Source: Flammeovirgaceae bacterium
GTDB lineage: Bacteria; Bacteroidota; Bacteroidia; Cytophagales; Cyclobacteriaceae
Direction of reading: 5' to 3'
Assembly (NCBI GenBank): GCA_003228395.1
Contig: QIDJ01000368.1
Coordinates: 1 to 6,882 of the forward strand
DNA: 6,882 nucleotides
Shown here: positions 1 to 6,882 of the stretch, one piece after another
Layout: each line of letters opens with the position of its first letter
Numbering within the stretch: position 1 is the stretch's first letter
The notes under the pieces: model-generated
Database searches by the model: none
Told to the model about the DNA's origin: nothing
The model's input: only the letters and a program-made list of their open reading frames with translations
Made by a program: the position numbers and the translations under genes

Positions 1-1404
1 ACTACAAACAGTGACAATGAAGAGGTGAATGTTGTGATGGGGCGCTCCGGTGAGATCAGGGTGGTTGATCCAAAAACGAAGAAAGTGCTAAACAATAACA
101 ATGTACCTTACGGAGCATTTCTAAAGGTGAAAAATGGCACCAAAGTTAAAAAAGGTGATGAGCTTTGTTTCTGGGATCCCTACAACGCCGTGATCCTGTC
201 TGAATTCGACGGCACCATCGAATTTGAATCAATAGAAGAAAATATCACCTTTCGCGAGGAGTTTGATGAACAAACAGGACACCGTGAAAAAGTGATTATT
301 GATAGTAAGGATAAAACTAAAAATCCTGCGTTACGCATCAATGGCGAAAAGGATAAAAGTAAATCATATAACATCCCTGTAGGTGCACACCTTGCCGTGC
401 AGCACGGTGATAAAATTCTCGCCGGCCAGATACTGGTAAAAATTCCACGGACCATTGGTAAGTCAAGGGATATTACAGGTGGGCTTCCCCGGGTAACAGA
501 ATTATTTGAAGCCCGGAACCCTTCAAATCCTGCAGTTGTGAGTGAGATTGATGGGGTAGTTTCATACGGAGGTATTAAAAGAGGAAACCGGGAAGTATTC
601 ATTGAATCCAAAGACGGAGTCAAAAAACGCTATCTTGTTCCCTTGTCAAAGCATATTCTGGTTCAGGATAATGATTTTGTAAAGGCTGGAATGCCACTTT
701 CTGATGGAGCCATTACACCTGCCGACATCCTGTCTATTAAGGGGCCTACGGCCGTTCAAGAGTATCTGGTAAATGAAATCCAGGAGGTGTACCGGCTACA
801 GGGTGTGAAAATTAACGATAAGCATATTGAGGGTATTGTAAGCCAGATGATGCAAAAAGTACTTGTAATGGAGCCGGGCGATACGACATTCCTGACCAAT
901 CAAATGGTGGATAAGTTTGTTTTCAGGGAAGAAAACGACAAGATACTAGATATGAAAGTAGTGACGGATTCAGGAGATTCAGAAAACTGCAAACCCGGGC
1001 AAATCATTACATCACGACTGCTTAGGGATGAAATCTCAAACCTGAAGCGCAGAGACTTGAAAATAGTAAAAGTGAGAGATGCCGAACCGGCAGTATCCCG
1101 GCCCACACTTCAGGGTATTACGCAGGCATCGCTTGGTACTGAAAGTTTTATCTCAGCAGCTTCATTTCAGGAAACAACCAAAGTATTAAGTGAAGCTTCG
1201 ATTCGGGGCAAACGCGACTACCTCAGGGGGTTGAAAGAAAATGTGATCGTTGGACATTTAATACCTGCAGGAACCGGAGTGAGGGAATACGAAAATATAA
1301 TAGTCGGTAATAAGGAGGAGTATGAAAGGCTAGTTGCAGCTAAGGAAGAGTTTGAAAAAAGCAGGGAAAGCCAGGAAAGTGAAAGTCAGGATGTATTAAC
1401 CTAA
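1..1404 (+). CDS. rpoC: DNA-directed RNA polymerase subunit beta-prime, C-terminal part (5' end outside window)
   Basis: This is the last 467 codons of the largest catalytic subunit of RNA polymerase, read in frame 1 from the first base to TAA at 1402-1404. The full-length protein is about 1,400 residues in most bacteria, so roughly the first two thirds lie upstream. The early part (residues about 1-150 here) aligns from memory with the SI3/trigger-loop insertion region of E. coli ([16 protein letters not shown]). [18 protein letters not shown], from residue 157, is the return helix of the trigger loop and the start of the jaw. [11 protein letters not shown] (from about 267) and [10 protein letters not shown] (387-396), followed by [17 protein letters not shown], are the near-invariant C-terminal signatures. 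The tail after the last conserved block is short, charged and poorly conserved. The catalytic NADFDGD motif and zinc sites must be upstream. A GTG at 25 is an internal valine codon, not a start. A DUF3467 gene follows after 6 bases. Confidence 0.98.
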   Translation, partial: TTNSDNEEVNVVMGRSGEIRVVDPKTKKVLNNNNVPYGAFLKVKNGTKVKKGDELCFWDPYNAVILSEFDGTIEFESIEENITFREEFDEQTGHREKVIIDSKDKTKNPALRINGEKDKSKSYNIPVGAHLAVQHGDKILAGQILVKIPRTIGKSRDITGGLPRVTELFEARNPSNPAVVSEIDGVVSYGGIKRGNREVFIESKDGVKKRYLVPLSKHILVQDNDFVKAGMPLSDGAITPADILSIKGPTAVQEYLVNEIQEVYRLQGVKINDKHIEGIVSQMMQKVLVMEPGDTTFLTNQMVDKFVFREENDKILDMKVVTDSGDSENCKPGQIITSRLLRDEISNLKRRDLKIVKVRDAEPAVSRPTLQGITQASLGTESFISAASFQETTKVLSEASIRGKRDYLRGLKENVIVGHLIPAGTGVREYENIIVGNKEEYERLVAAKEEFEKSRESQESESQDVLT

Positions 1405-1410
1405 GAACGC

Positions 1411-1743
1411 ATGAAAGATGATAAGGATAAGAAAAAAGCAGCCAATCCTAATCAGATCAACATTGAGTTGTCTGAGGAAATAGCAGAAGGCGTATATTCA
1501 AATTTGGCTATGATTGCACACTCAAACAGCGAGTTTGTAATCGATTTTATACGCCTTATGCCTGGGGTTCCCAAGGCAAAGGTTAAGTCACGGGTGGTAA
1601 TTACCCCCGAGCATGCCAAACGCTTATTGGTGGCTTTGGAGGACAATATTAAAAAGTATGAGGAAACCTTCGGGCCAATCAAGAAAACAAATGAAGCACC
1701 TAAGTTTCCGATAAATTTTGGTGGTGCAATCGGTGAGGCATAA
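1411..1743 (+). CDS. DUF3467 family protein, function unknown, in the rpoC transcription unit
   Basis: This 110-codon protein resembles the DUF3467 family, which I recall as a small uncharacterised family commonly found next to rpoC in Bacteroidota. It is predicted soluble and cytoplasmic: there is no signal peptide or membrane segment. Residues 1-13 are charged and probably disordered. The conserved core runs from INIELSEEIAEGVYSN (about 16-31) through AMIAHSNSEFVIDFIR (33-48) and PGVPKAKVKSRVVITPEHAK (51-70) to an amphipathic helix ending in EETFG (84-88). The last 20 residues are glycine- and proline-rich and look flexible. The start ATG is 6 bases after the rpoC stop, so the two are very probably cotranscribed and translationally coupled. 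There is no clear Shine-Dalgarno sequence, which is normal in this phylum. A strong terminator follows 30 bases after its stop, making this the last gene of the unit. A role linked to RNA polymerase is a guess from position only. Confidence 0.9.
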   Translation: MKDDKDKKKAANPNQINIELSEEIAEGVYSNLAMIAHSNSEFVIDFIRLMPGVPKAKVKSRVVITPEHAKRLLVALEDNIKKYEETFGPIKKTNEAPKFPINFGGAIGEA

Positions 1744-1772
1744 CAGCACTTTTTACAGGCCGTTATGCATGG

Positions 1773-1816
1773 AATAGGATACAAAATTGTCTTTGATAAC
1801 TTTGTATCCTATTTTT
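1773..1816 (+). terminator. Rho-independent terminator of the rpoC-DUF3467 unit
   Basis: Two perfectly complementary 13-base arms, AATAGGATACAAA (1773-1785) and TTTGTATCCTATT (1801-1813), enclose a 15-base loop. Two G-U pairs (1771-1772 with 1814-1815) could extend the stem. A run of five T ends at 1816. The stem is AT-rich but perfect and lies just after the last gene of the unit. The right arm also carries the -33 box of the next promoter. Confidence 0.85.
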
Positions 1817-1832
1817 CAATTCAATACCTTTG
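1801..1832 (+). promoter_or_regulatory. Bacteroidota-type promoter of the rpsL operon
   Basis: TTTG at 1801-1804 and TACCTTTG at 1825-1832 match the published -33 (TTTG) and -7 (TAnnTTTG) consensus of the primary sigma factor of Bacteroidota. They are 20 bases apart, which places the element centres 26 bases apart as the consensus names imply. Transcription would be expected to start around 1836-1840, giving a leader of about 40 bases before the rpsL ATG at 1879. The sequence agrees with the rplC promoter at 29 of 38 positions, including an identical CTTTGCAGTCC. The -33 box lies in the right arm of the preceding terminator. Confidence 0.8.
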
Positions 1833-1878
1833 CAGTCCGAAATTTTGAGGCCTTGAGGAAAAAATTAAATAAGAAAGA

Positions 1879-2253
1879 ATGCCTACTATACAGCAGTTAG
1901 TAAGAAAAGGACGTAAAAACCTGACATCAAAATCAAAATCACCAGCGCTGGATTCCTGCCCGCAGCGAAGGGGAGTTTGTACACGTGTTTATACTACCAC
2001 CCCAAAAAAACCGAACTCTGCAATGAGAAAAGTAGCCAGGGTAAGATTGACCAACGGCAAGGAGGTAAATGCCTATATACCCGGTGAAGGCCATAATCTT
2101 CAGGAGCACTCCATTGTATTGATACGCGGTGGCAGGGTAAAGGATTTGCCCGGGGTGAGATACCATATAATCCGGGGAGCGCTTGACACTGCAGGAGTAA
2201 GTGGAAGGCTGCAGGGCAGATCGAAATATGGAGCAAAAAGACCGAAAAAATAA
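1879..2253 (+). CDS. rpsL: 30S ribosomal protein S12 (uS12)
   Basis: S12 sits at the decoding centre of the small subunit and helps monitor codon-anticodon pairing. The 124-residue length equals the E. coli protein. The signatures [22 protein letters not shown] (27-48) and [12 protein letters not shown] (85-96) are complete. Lys43 and Lys88, the positions where streptomycin-resistance changes usually occur, are both lysine, so the sequence looks wild type for the drug. Asp89, the residue methylthiolated in E. coli, is also conserved. The basic tail [11 protein letters not shown] is intact. The start is fixed by the conserved MPTIQQLVR beginning. No Shine-Dalgarno sequence stands close to the ATG; the region is A-rich, as is common in Bacteroidota. 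It is the first gene of the str-type operon, 18 bases before rpsG. Confidence 0.99.
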   Translation: MPTIQQLVRKGRKNLTSKSKSPALDSCPQRRGVCTRVYTTTPKKPNSAMRKVARVRLTNGKEVNAYIPGEGHNLQEHSIVLIRGGRVKDLPGVRYHIIRGALDTAGVSGRLQGRSKYGAKRPKK

Positions 2254-2271
2254 AATTGAAAATATAGCAGA

Positions 2272-2739
2272 ATGAGAAAAGCGAAACCCAAGAAAAGGTA
2301 TATTCTTCCTGACCCGAAGTTTAGCGATACGTTGGTAACTAAATTTGTCAATAATCTGATGTTAAACGGAAAGAAGAGTCTTGCCTACTCAATTTTTTAT
2401 GATGCAATCAGTATAATTGAAGAAAAATCAGGCGAAAATGGACTGGATACATGGAAGAAGGCGCTGAATAATATCACTCCTGCGGTAGAGGTAAAAAGCA
2501 GGCGGGTTGGTGGAGCAACATTTCAGGTACCCCTGGAGGTGAGACCTGAAAGAAAGGGCTCATTGGGCATTAAATGGCTTATTCATTATGCAAGATTGAG
2601 GGGAGAGAAAACAATGAAAGAGCGGCTGGCAAGTGAAATTATCGCTGCCTCAAAAGGCGAAGGTTCCGCAGTAAAAAAGAAAGACGATGTTCATAGAATG
2701 GCCGAAGCAAATAAGGCATTTTCACATTTCAGATTTTAG
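2272..2739 (+). CDS. rpsG: 30S ribosomal protein S7 (uS7)
   Basis: S7 nucleates assembly of the 30S head by binding the 3' major domain of 16S rRNA and contacts the E-site tRNA. The 155-residue product is normal for bacteria. Hallmarks are the basic start followed by LPDP (12-15), the rRNA-binding segment [14 protein letters not shown] (74-87), [15 protein letters not shown] after it, and the C-terminal helix [18 protein letters not shown] (138-155). In E. coli S7 is the translational repressor of the str operon, acting in the S12-S7 gap. Here that gap is only 18 bases of A-rich sequence (2254-2271) with no visible structured target, so that control is probably not conserved in the same form. 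fusA follows after 20 bases. Confidence 0.99.
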   Translation: MRKAKPKKRYILPDPKFSDTLVTKFVNNLMLNGKKSLAYSIFYDAISIIEEKSGENGLDTWKKALNNITPAVEVKSRRVGGATFQVPLEVRPERKGSLGIKWLIHYARLRGEKTMKERLASEIIAASKGEGSAVKKKDDVHRMAEANKAFSHFRF

Positions 2740-2744
2740 GGATC

Positions 2745-2759
2745 AGAGGAGTTAGAGGA
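2745..2759 (+). promoter_or_regulatory. Shine-Dalgarno-like ribosome binding site of fusA
   Basis: AGAGGA occurs twice in tandem, at 2745-2750 and 2754-2759, separated by GTT. The first copy is 9 bases before the ATG at 2760, a usable distance for pairing with the 16S 3' end; the second directly abuts the ATG and is too close. This is the clearest such signal before any start in the window, and it supports 2760 over the downstream in-frame ATG at codon 14. Confidence 0.5.
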
Positions 2760-4889
2760 ATGTTGAAAGATTTAAATTATTTACGAAATATTGGCATCAT
2801 GGCGCATATTGATGCCGGCAAAACAACTACCACCGAACGGGTGCTGTATTATACAGGCCTGAGTCACAAAATCGGTGAAGTGCACGACGGCGCGGCTATC
2901 ATGGACTGGATGGAACAGGAGCAGGAGCGGGGTATCACCATTACTTCTGCGGCCACAACCACCTCGTGGAAATACCCAACCGAGCAGGGCCATGTGTTAT
3001 CAGAAACCAAGGATTACTCCATCAACATTATTGACACTCCGGGTCACGTTGATTTCACCGTAGAAGTTGAACGATCATTGCGTGTGCTGGATGGAGCGGT
3101 GGCGTTATTTTGTGCAGTTTCAGGTGTAGAGCCGCAATCGGAAACAGTTTGGCGCCAGGCTGATAAGTATAATGTGCCAAGAATTTGTTTTGTAAACAAA
3201 ATGGACAGGGCAGGCGCCGACTTCTTTAATGTGGTTGATGAAATAAAAGGAAAGCTGGGAGCTAATCCGGTTCCGTTGCAGGTACCTATCGGCGCGGAAG
3301 AAGATTTTATCGGCGTAGTGGATCTGATTACCAATCAGGCAATTGTCTGGAATGATGAAGACAAGGGGATGACCTACAAGGTGATAGATATTCCTGAAGA
3401 CCTGGTTGAGGTAGTGGAGGAGTGGAAACAGAAGTTGATTGAAAGCGTGGCGGAGTATGACGATGCATTACTGGAAAAATTCTTTGATGATCCCGATTCG
3501 ATCACAAAAGACGAAATGCTCGAAGCCGTCCGTAAGGCCGTAATAGATATGTCATTTTCGCCCGTTCTATGTGGTTCGGCTTTTAAAAATAAGGGAGTTC
3601 AAGCCTTGCTTGATGCAGTATGTGCCTTTTTACCATCACCACTGGATCTTCCTCCGGTGGAAGGATTAAATCCGGATAGCGATAAAATTGAAACAAGGAA
3701 ACCGGACGTGAACGAACCTTTTTCGGCGCTTGCTTTCAAAATAGCTACTGATCCATTTGTAGGCAGGCTGTGCTTCTTCAGAGTGTATTCCGGTAAACTC
3801 GATTCCGGTTCCGCGATTTATAATATGCGGACAGGAAAGAGGGAAAGAATTTCACGTATGATGCAAATGCATTCAAATAAGCAGAATCCGATTAATCGTG
3901 TAGAAGCGGGCGATATTGCTGCAGGTGTTGGATTTAAAGATATTAAAACCGGTGACACACTGGTTAATGAAAAGAATAAAATCGTATTGGAATCAATGTC
4001 ATTTCCGGAGCCAGTTATCGGATATGCCATTGAGCCCAAAAAGCAGGCTGATGTTGACAAACTCGGATTAGCTATATCAAAGCTTGTCGAAGAAGACCCA
4101 ACGCTGCAGGTTCGCACCGACGAAGAAACAGGTCAAACCATACTGAAAGGAATGGGTGAGCTTCACCTTGAAATTATCATTGACCGTCTTAAACGTGAAT
4201 TCAAGCTTGAAATCAACCAGGGAGCTCCCCAAGTTGCGTATAAGGAAGCCTTCACACTTATGATCGAACATAGGGAGGTCTATAAGAAACAAACAGGTGG
4301 CAGAGGTAAATTTGCCGACATCGCGTTTGAGATTGGTCCCAGAACCGACACTAAGGAAGGGCTTGAGTTTGAAAATAAGATCGTTGGCGGTGTAATTCCC
4401 AGAGAATTTATTCCTTCGGTTGAGAAAGGATTCAGACAGGCAATGAAAAACGGCCCGCTTGCAGGTTATGAGGTAGATTCCATGTACGTGCGATTATTTC
4501 ACGGGTCTTTCCACGATGTGGACTCCGATTCACTTTCGTTTGAGCTGGCAGCAAGAATTGGGTTCAGGGAAGCAGCAAAAAAGGCAAAACCGGTACTGAT
4601 GGAGCCGATAATGGCCGTAGAAGTGGTTACGCCTGAAGAATATACGGGTCCTGTAAACAGTGACCTGAATAAAAGAAGGGGAATTATGAAGGGGATGGAT
4701 TCCAAAGGCGGAGCCCAGATACTTAAAGCTACCGTACCGCTATCCGAACTGTTTGGATATGTAACTGATTTAAGAACAATCACCTCCGGACGTGCTTCGG
4801 CATCGCTTACTTTTTCTCATTACGATAAGGTGCCGAGGCATCTGGCTGAAGAAATTATTGAAAAAGTTAAAGGCGTTCCGGTGAGTTAA
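2760..4889 (+). CDS. fusA: Translation elongation factor G
   Basis: EF-G is the cytosolic GTPase that drives translocation of tRNAs and mRNA and, with RRF, ribosome recycling. The 709-residue length is typical. The GTPase domain shows the P-loop AHIDAGKT (15-22), switch [12 protein letters not shown] (57-67), DTPGH with the catalytic histidine (92-96), NKMD (146-149) and SAF (273-275). Domain II follows with [17 protein letters not shown], domain III with [18 protein letters not shown], domain IV with [15 protein letters not shown] and the decoding-centre loop HGSFHDVD (581-588), and domain V with [18 protein letters not shown] near the end. The segment between switch I and DTPGH (about 68-91) is slightly longer than in E. 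coli, which I recall as usual for Bacteroidota. Its place between rpsG and rpsJ marks it as the canonical str-operon copy, not a second EF-G paralogue. No tuf gene follows. Confidence 0.99.
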   Translation: MLKDLNYLRNIGIMAHIDAGKTTTTERVLYYTGLSHKIGEVHDGAAIMDWMEQEQERGITITSAATTTSWKYPTEQGHVLSETKDYSINIIDTPGHVDFTVEVERSLRVLDGAVALFCAVSGVEPQSETVWRQADKYNVPRICFVNKMDRAGADFFNVVDEIKGKLGANPVPLQVPIGAEEDFIGVVDLITNQAIVWNDEDKGMTYKVIDIPEDLVEVVEEWKQKLIESVAEYDDALLEKFFDDPDSITKDEMLEAVRKAVIDMSFSPVLCGSAFKNKGVQALLDAVCAFLPSPLDLPPVEGLNPDSDKIETRKPDVNEPFSALAFKIATDPFVGRLCFFRVYSGKLDSGSAIYNMRTGKRERISRMMQMHSNKQNPINRVEAGDIAAGVGFKDIKTGDTLVNEKNKIVLESMSFPEPVIGYAIEPKKQADVDKLGLAISKLVEEDPTLQVRTDEETGQTILKGMGELHLEIIIDRLKREFKLEINQGAPQVAYKEAFTLMIEHREVYKKQTGGRGKFADIAFEIGPRTDTKEGLEFENKIVGGVIPREFIPSVEKGFRQAMKNGPLAGYEVDSMYVRLFHGSFHDVDSDSLSFELAARIGFREAAKKAKPVLMEPIMAVEVVTPEEYTGPVNSDLNKRRGIMKGMDSKGGAQILKATVPLSELFGYVTDLRTITSGRASASLTFSHYDKVPRHLAEEIIEKVKGVPVS

Positions 4890-4902
4890 AAGTTAATAAA
4901 TT

Positions 4903-5208
4903 ATGGCACAAAAAATCAGAATTAAACTTAAATCCTACGACCACAACCTGGTTGACAAATCGTCGGAAAAAATTGTAAGAGCGGTAAAAACTACCGGTGC
5001 AGTTGTAAGCGGACCAATTCCGTTGCCAACCGAGAAGGAAAAATTTACCGTCCTTCGTTCTCCGCACGTGAATAAAAAATCGCGTGAACAATTTCAAATT
5101 TGCACTTACAAGAGATTGGTGGATATTTATTCCAATAGTGCAAAGACGGTAGATGCGTTGATGAAGCTCGAATTGCCCAGTGGGGTGGATGTGGAAATTA
5201 AGGTTTAA
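4903..5208 (+). CDS. rpsJ: 30S ribosomal protein S10 / antitermination factor NusE (uS10)
   Basis: S10 is a 30S head protein and, as NusE, pairs with NusB in transcription antitermination and bridges to NusG. The product is 101 residues, close to the 103 of E. coli. Recognisable parts are [15 protein letters not shown] (4-18), GPIPLPT (37-43), the ribosome-inserted loop region [11 protein letters not shown] (53-63), LVDI (72-75), KTVDALM (81-87) and GVDVEI (94-99). It starts 13 bases after the fusA stop without a clear Shine-Dalgarno sequence and is followed by a strong terminator 23 bases after its stop. It is therefore the last gene of the rpsL operon here, whereas in E. coli it leads the S10 operon with rplC. 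Confidence 0.98.
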   Translation: MAQKIRIKLKSYDHNLVDKSSEKIVRAVKTTGAVVSGPIPLPTEKEKFTVLRSPHVNKKSREQFQICTYKRLVDIYSNSAKTVDALMKLELPSGVDVEIKV

Positions 5209-5231
5209 TTGAATTGAATATTAATACTGAG

Positions 5232-5270
5232 AAAGAACCAATAACATAAAAATCTATTGGTTCTTTTTTT
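5232..5270 (+). terminator. Rho-independent terminator after rpsJ
   Basis: The arms AAAGAACCAATA (5232-5243) and TATTGGTTCTTT (5255-5266) pair perfectly over 12 bases around an 11-base loop. The T-run covers 5264-5270 without a break. It lies 23 bases after the rpsJ stop and separates the rpsL-rpsG-fusA-rpsJ unit from the rplC unit. Confidence 0.9.
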
Positions 5271-5304
5271 ATAGAGGATGGTTCTTGAAAATAGAAGCGG
5301 AGTT

Positions 5305-5336
5305 TTTGGCATCTACTTTTTAATTAACTATCTTTG
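5305..5336 (+). promoter_or_regulatory. Bacteroidota-type promoter of the rplC operon
   Basis: TTTG at 5305-5308 and TATCTTTG at 5329-5336 fit the -33/-7 consensus of this phylum, with exactly the same 20-base spacing as the rpsL promoter. Start of transcription is expected around 5340-5344, giving a leader of about 55-60 bases before the rplC ATG at 5399. The position just behind the rpsJ terminator supports a true new transcription unit. Confidence 0.8.
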
Positions 5337-5357
5337 CAGTCCTTTGCGAAAAAGACT

Positions 5358-5385
5358 GCGGTTTTTAACAAAAAACCGCTTTTTT
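5358..5385 (+). terminator. Terminator-like hairpin in the rplC leader (possible attenuator)
   Basis: GCGGTTTTT (5358-5366) and AAAAACCGC (5371-5379) form a perfect 9-base-pair stem closed by the four-base loop AACA, followed directly by six T (5380-5385). An A-run at 5349-5353 could pair with that T-run around a small internal loop, lengthening the structure. The hairpin lies downstream of the predicted transcription start and ends 19 bases before the rplC ATG, so it would be in the leader RNA. It has the form of an intrinsic terminator, but the stem has only four G-C pairs. Whether it terminates, attenuates, or only shapes the leader cannot be told from sequence. Confidence 0.55.
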
Positions 5386-5398
5386 AAGTGTAAAAACA

Positions 5399-6031
5399 AT
5401 GTCTGGTATAATAGGAAGAAAAATAGGAATGACCAATGTATTCAGCGAGGATGGGCGCAGTATAGCGTGCACGCTGATACAGGCAGGTCCTTGTGTGGTT
5501 ACACAAGTAAAGAATGAGAAAACTGATGGATACAGGTCGGTCCAGCTCGGGTATGGTGAGCGCAAGGAAAAACGAACTACTAAAGCCATGAAAGGCCACT
5601 TTGATAAAGCCAGCACCACTCCCAAAAAAGTTGTAAAAGAATTTAGAAATTTCCGGGAAGAATTCCATAATGAAGTTCAATTAGGGCAGGAAATTAAAAT
5701 TGCTGATGTATTTGAAGAGGGTGATTATGTGGATGCCATTGGAGTTTCCAAAGGAAAAGGGTTTCAAGGTGTTGTGAAAAGGCATAACTTCCATGGTGTA
5801 GGCCAACGGACACACGGCCAGCATAATCGTGAAAGAGCGCCGGGATCAATTGGTGGAGCTTCTTATCCGGCCAGGGTGTTTAAAGGTATGAGAATGGCTG
5901 GTCAGACAGGTGGCATTAGGGTGAAATTGCTCAATCTGAGGGTGGTCAAAATTTATCCGGAAGACCATTTAATACTTGTGAGTGGTGCAGTACCAGGTTC
6001 TAATAATTCAACTGTAATATTAGAGAAGTAA
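5399..6031 (+). CDS. rplC: 50S ribosomal protein L3 (uL3)
   Basis: L3 is an early-binding 50S assembly protein whose long loop reaches towards the peptidyl transferase centre. The product is 210 residues, the usual length. The start [10 protein letters not shown](N)VF (3-15) is diagnostic and fixes the ATG at 5399. The core [11 protein letters not shown] (118-128), the loop APGSIG (147-152), [10 protein letters not shown] (160-169) and the end [11 protein letters not shown] are all present. The residue aligned with E. coli Gln150, methylated there by PrmB, is Ser155, so that modification site is absent; most bacteria outside Proteobacteria also lack it as far as I recall. It is the first gene of its unit, has its own promoter and leader, no visible Shine-Dalgarno sequence, and is followed after 4 bases by rplD. 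Confidence 0.99.
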   Translation: MSGIIGRKIGMTNVFSEDGRSIACTLIQAGPCVVTQVKNEKTDGYRSVQLGYGERKEKRTTKAMKGHFDKASTTPKKVVKEFRNFREEFHNEVQLGQEIKIADVFEEGDYVDAIGVSKGKGFQGVVKRHNFHGVGQRTHGQHNRERAPGSIGGASYPARVFKGMRMAGQTGGIRVKLLNLRVVKIYPEDHLILVSGAVPGSNNSTVILEK

Positions 6032-6035
6032 GGAA

Positions 6036-6671
6036 ATGAACATTGCAGTACGTAAAAATACAGGCGAGGATACAGGAAGGAAAGTAAAACTGAATAATGA
6101 AATATTCGGTATAACTCCCAATGACCATGCTATATACCTGGATGTTAAACAGTATTTGGCAAACCAAAGACAGGGAACACATAAAGCTAAGGAAAGGTCA
6201 GATATCGTTGGGTCAACAAGAAAAATAAAGCGGCAAAAAGGCTCCGGAACAGCCAGGGCAGGGAGTATTAAGTCGCCTTTGTTTCGGGGTGGTGGACGTG
6301 CTTTTGGCCCAAGGCCAAGAGACTACTCCTTCAAACTGAATAAGAAATCTAAAGTGCTGGCAAGAAAATCGGCGCTGAGTTACAAAGCAAAAGAGAAAAA
6401 CATTTCTGTACTGGAAGATTTTCAATTCGAAGCACCGAAAACAAAAGCATTTGTAATTATGCTTTCAGATCTTTCGTTGGCAGATAAGAAGACGCTCCTG
6501 GTCTTGCCTGAAAATATCACCAACATTTATTTGTCAAGCAGGAATCTTAAGAAAGCAAGTGTGACCACAGCGGACCGCATCAATACCTATGATGTTGTAA
6601 ATGCCGATGAGCTGGTATTTTTTGAGAGCTCTATTAAAAAGGTTGAAGAATTATTGATTAGCAAGACATGA
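6036..6671 (+). CDS. rplD: 50S ribosomal protein L4 (uL4)
   Basis: L4 is a primary 23S-binding protein whose extended loop lines the nascent-peptide exit tunnel. In E. coli it also represses the S10 operon. The 211 residues match the Bacteroidota form. Signatures: TGRK ... [21 protein letters not shown] (13-49), the basic tunnel loop [19 protein letters not shown] (59-77), [17 protein letters not shown] (81-97) and ARKSALS (109-115). The C-terminal half contains [18 protein letters not shown], a Rossmann-like segment of the family. The ATG lies 4 bases after the rplC stop with AGGAA directly before it, and the conserved N-terminus supports this start. Its TGA overlaps the rplW start codon (ATGA), suggesting translational coupling. 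No E. coli-type L4-binding leader was recognised upstream of rplC. Confidence 0.99.
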   Translation: MNIAVRKNTGEDTGRKVKLNNEIFGITPNDHAIYLDVKQYLANQRQGTHKAKERSDIVGSTRKIKRQKGSGTARAGSIKSPLFRGGGRAFGPRPRDYSFKLNKKSKVLARKSALSYKAKEKNISVLEDFQFEAPKTKAFVIMLSDLSLADKKTLLVLPENITNIYLSSRNLKKASVTTADRINTYDVVNADELVFFESSIKKVEELLISKT

Positions 6672-6882
6672 GTGTATTAATAAAGCCATTGATTACGGAA
6701 AAGGCTTCGTCTATGAATGAAAAAGGCAAGTATGGCTTCATCGTTGACAGGAAAGCAAATAAAGTGGAAATAAGAAAGGAAGTGGAAAAAATGTATGGTG
6801 TGACGGTAGAAAACGTGAACACCATGATTTACCAGGGCAAAGCCAAATCAAGGTTTTCAAAGTCAAGAGTTATTAAGGGCAG
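6668..6882 (+). CDS. rplW: 50S ribosomal protein L23 (uL23), N-terminal part (3' end outside window)
   Basis: L23 lies at the exit of the peptide tunnel and is the docking site for trigger factor and the signal recognition particle. Seventy-one codons plus two bases are present; the family is usually about 95-100 residues, so roughly a quarter is missing. The start [14 protein letters not shown] (1-14) is the standard L23 opening, and [24 protein letters not shown] (22-45) with VENVNTM (47-53) follows the family pattern. The ATG at 6668 overlaps the rplD stop by four bases. The reading frame is open to the end of the window. rplB would be expected next. Confidence 0.97.
   Translation, partial: MSVLIKPLITEKASSMNEKGKYGFIVDRKANKVEIRKEVEKMYGVTVENVNTMIYQGKAKSRFSKSRVIKG

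Noticed and set aside
25..27. GTG as a possible start of a short rpoC-like gene
   Set aside because: The frame is open to the first base of the window and the conserved beta-prime sequence continues without a break; this is an internal valine in a gene cut by the window edge.
180..623. A 147-codon open frame on the - strand inside rpoC, and similar antisense frames inside the other genes
   Set aside because: All lie entirely or mostly opposite well-conserved genes, have low-complexity shadow compositions, and match no protein family I recognise.
1845..1858. Direct repeat TTGAGG in the rpsL leader
   Set aside because: Two six-base copies in a short AT-rich leader are easily due to chance and form no hairpin or known site.
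2004..2010. Run of seven A in rpsL as a possible frameshift or slippage site
   Set aside because: It encodes the end of Pro42 plus Lys43-Lys44, a sequence fixed by function, and the zero frame gives a complete S12. No alternative product or stimulatory structure is visible.
2760..4889. Possibility that this EF-G is the specialised EF-G2 type known in some Bacteroidota
   Set aside because: Gene order between rpsG and rpsJ, ordinary length and intact GTPase motifs fit the canonical housekeeping copy; a second copy would have to be sought elsewhere.
5278..5517. A 79-codon + strand open frame beginning before the rplC promoter and overlapping the rplC start
   Set aside because: It starts upstream of the predicted promoter, runs through the promoter and leader hairpin, overlaps the certain rplC gene in another frame and resembles no family.
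1..6882. Novel defence, mobile or biosynthetic system
   Set aside because: Every long frame with support is a core transcription or translation gene apart from DUF3467; no repeats, integrase, transposase, tRNA or array structure was seen.

Overview
The window is a stretch of the core transcription and translation gene cluster of a member of the phylum Bacteroidota. A Cytophagales-like lineage is possible but was not tested. Three things point to the phylum: the protein sequences of EF-G, L4, L3 and beta-prime; a DUF3467 gene directly behind rpoC; and two promoters of the Bacteroidota type (TTTG ... TAnnTTTG). All genes are on the + strand, and nearly all of the sequence is coding.

Layout: (1) 1-1743, the end of the rpoBC transcription unit: the last 467 codons of rpoC, then, after 6 bases, a 110-codon DUF3467 gene of unknown function. 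A hairpin terminator follows. (2) 1801-5270, a str-type operon with its own promoter: rpsL (S12), rpsG (S7), fusA (EF-G) and rpsJ (S10/NusE), closed by a second hairpin terminator. (3) From 5305 to the end of the window, an S10/spc-type operon that starts at rplC, again with its own promoter: rplC (L3), rplD (L4) and the first 71 codons of rplW (L23).

The genes work together in making the ribosome (S12, S7, S10, L3, L4, L23), moving it along mRNA (EF-G) and transcribing its genes (beta-prime; S10 also serves as NusE in antitermination complexes). The operon boundaries differ from the E. coli layout: tuf is absent behind fusA, and rpsJ sits at the end of the str unit instead of leading the S10 unit.

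I found no mobile element, CRISPR array, tRNA, rRNA or unfamiliar multi-gene system. The most interesting signals are in the two intergenic regions. The rpsL and rplC promoters agree at 29 of 38 positions, including an identical 11-base block across the -7 element and its downstream flank. The rpsL -33 box lies inside the upstream terminator stem. A terminator-like hairpin with a U-run lies in the short rplC leader, between the predicted start of transcription and the start codon.
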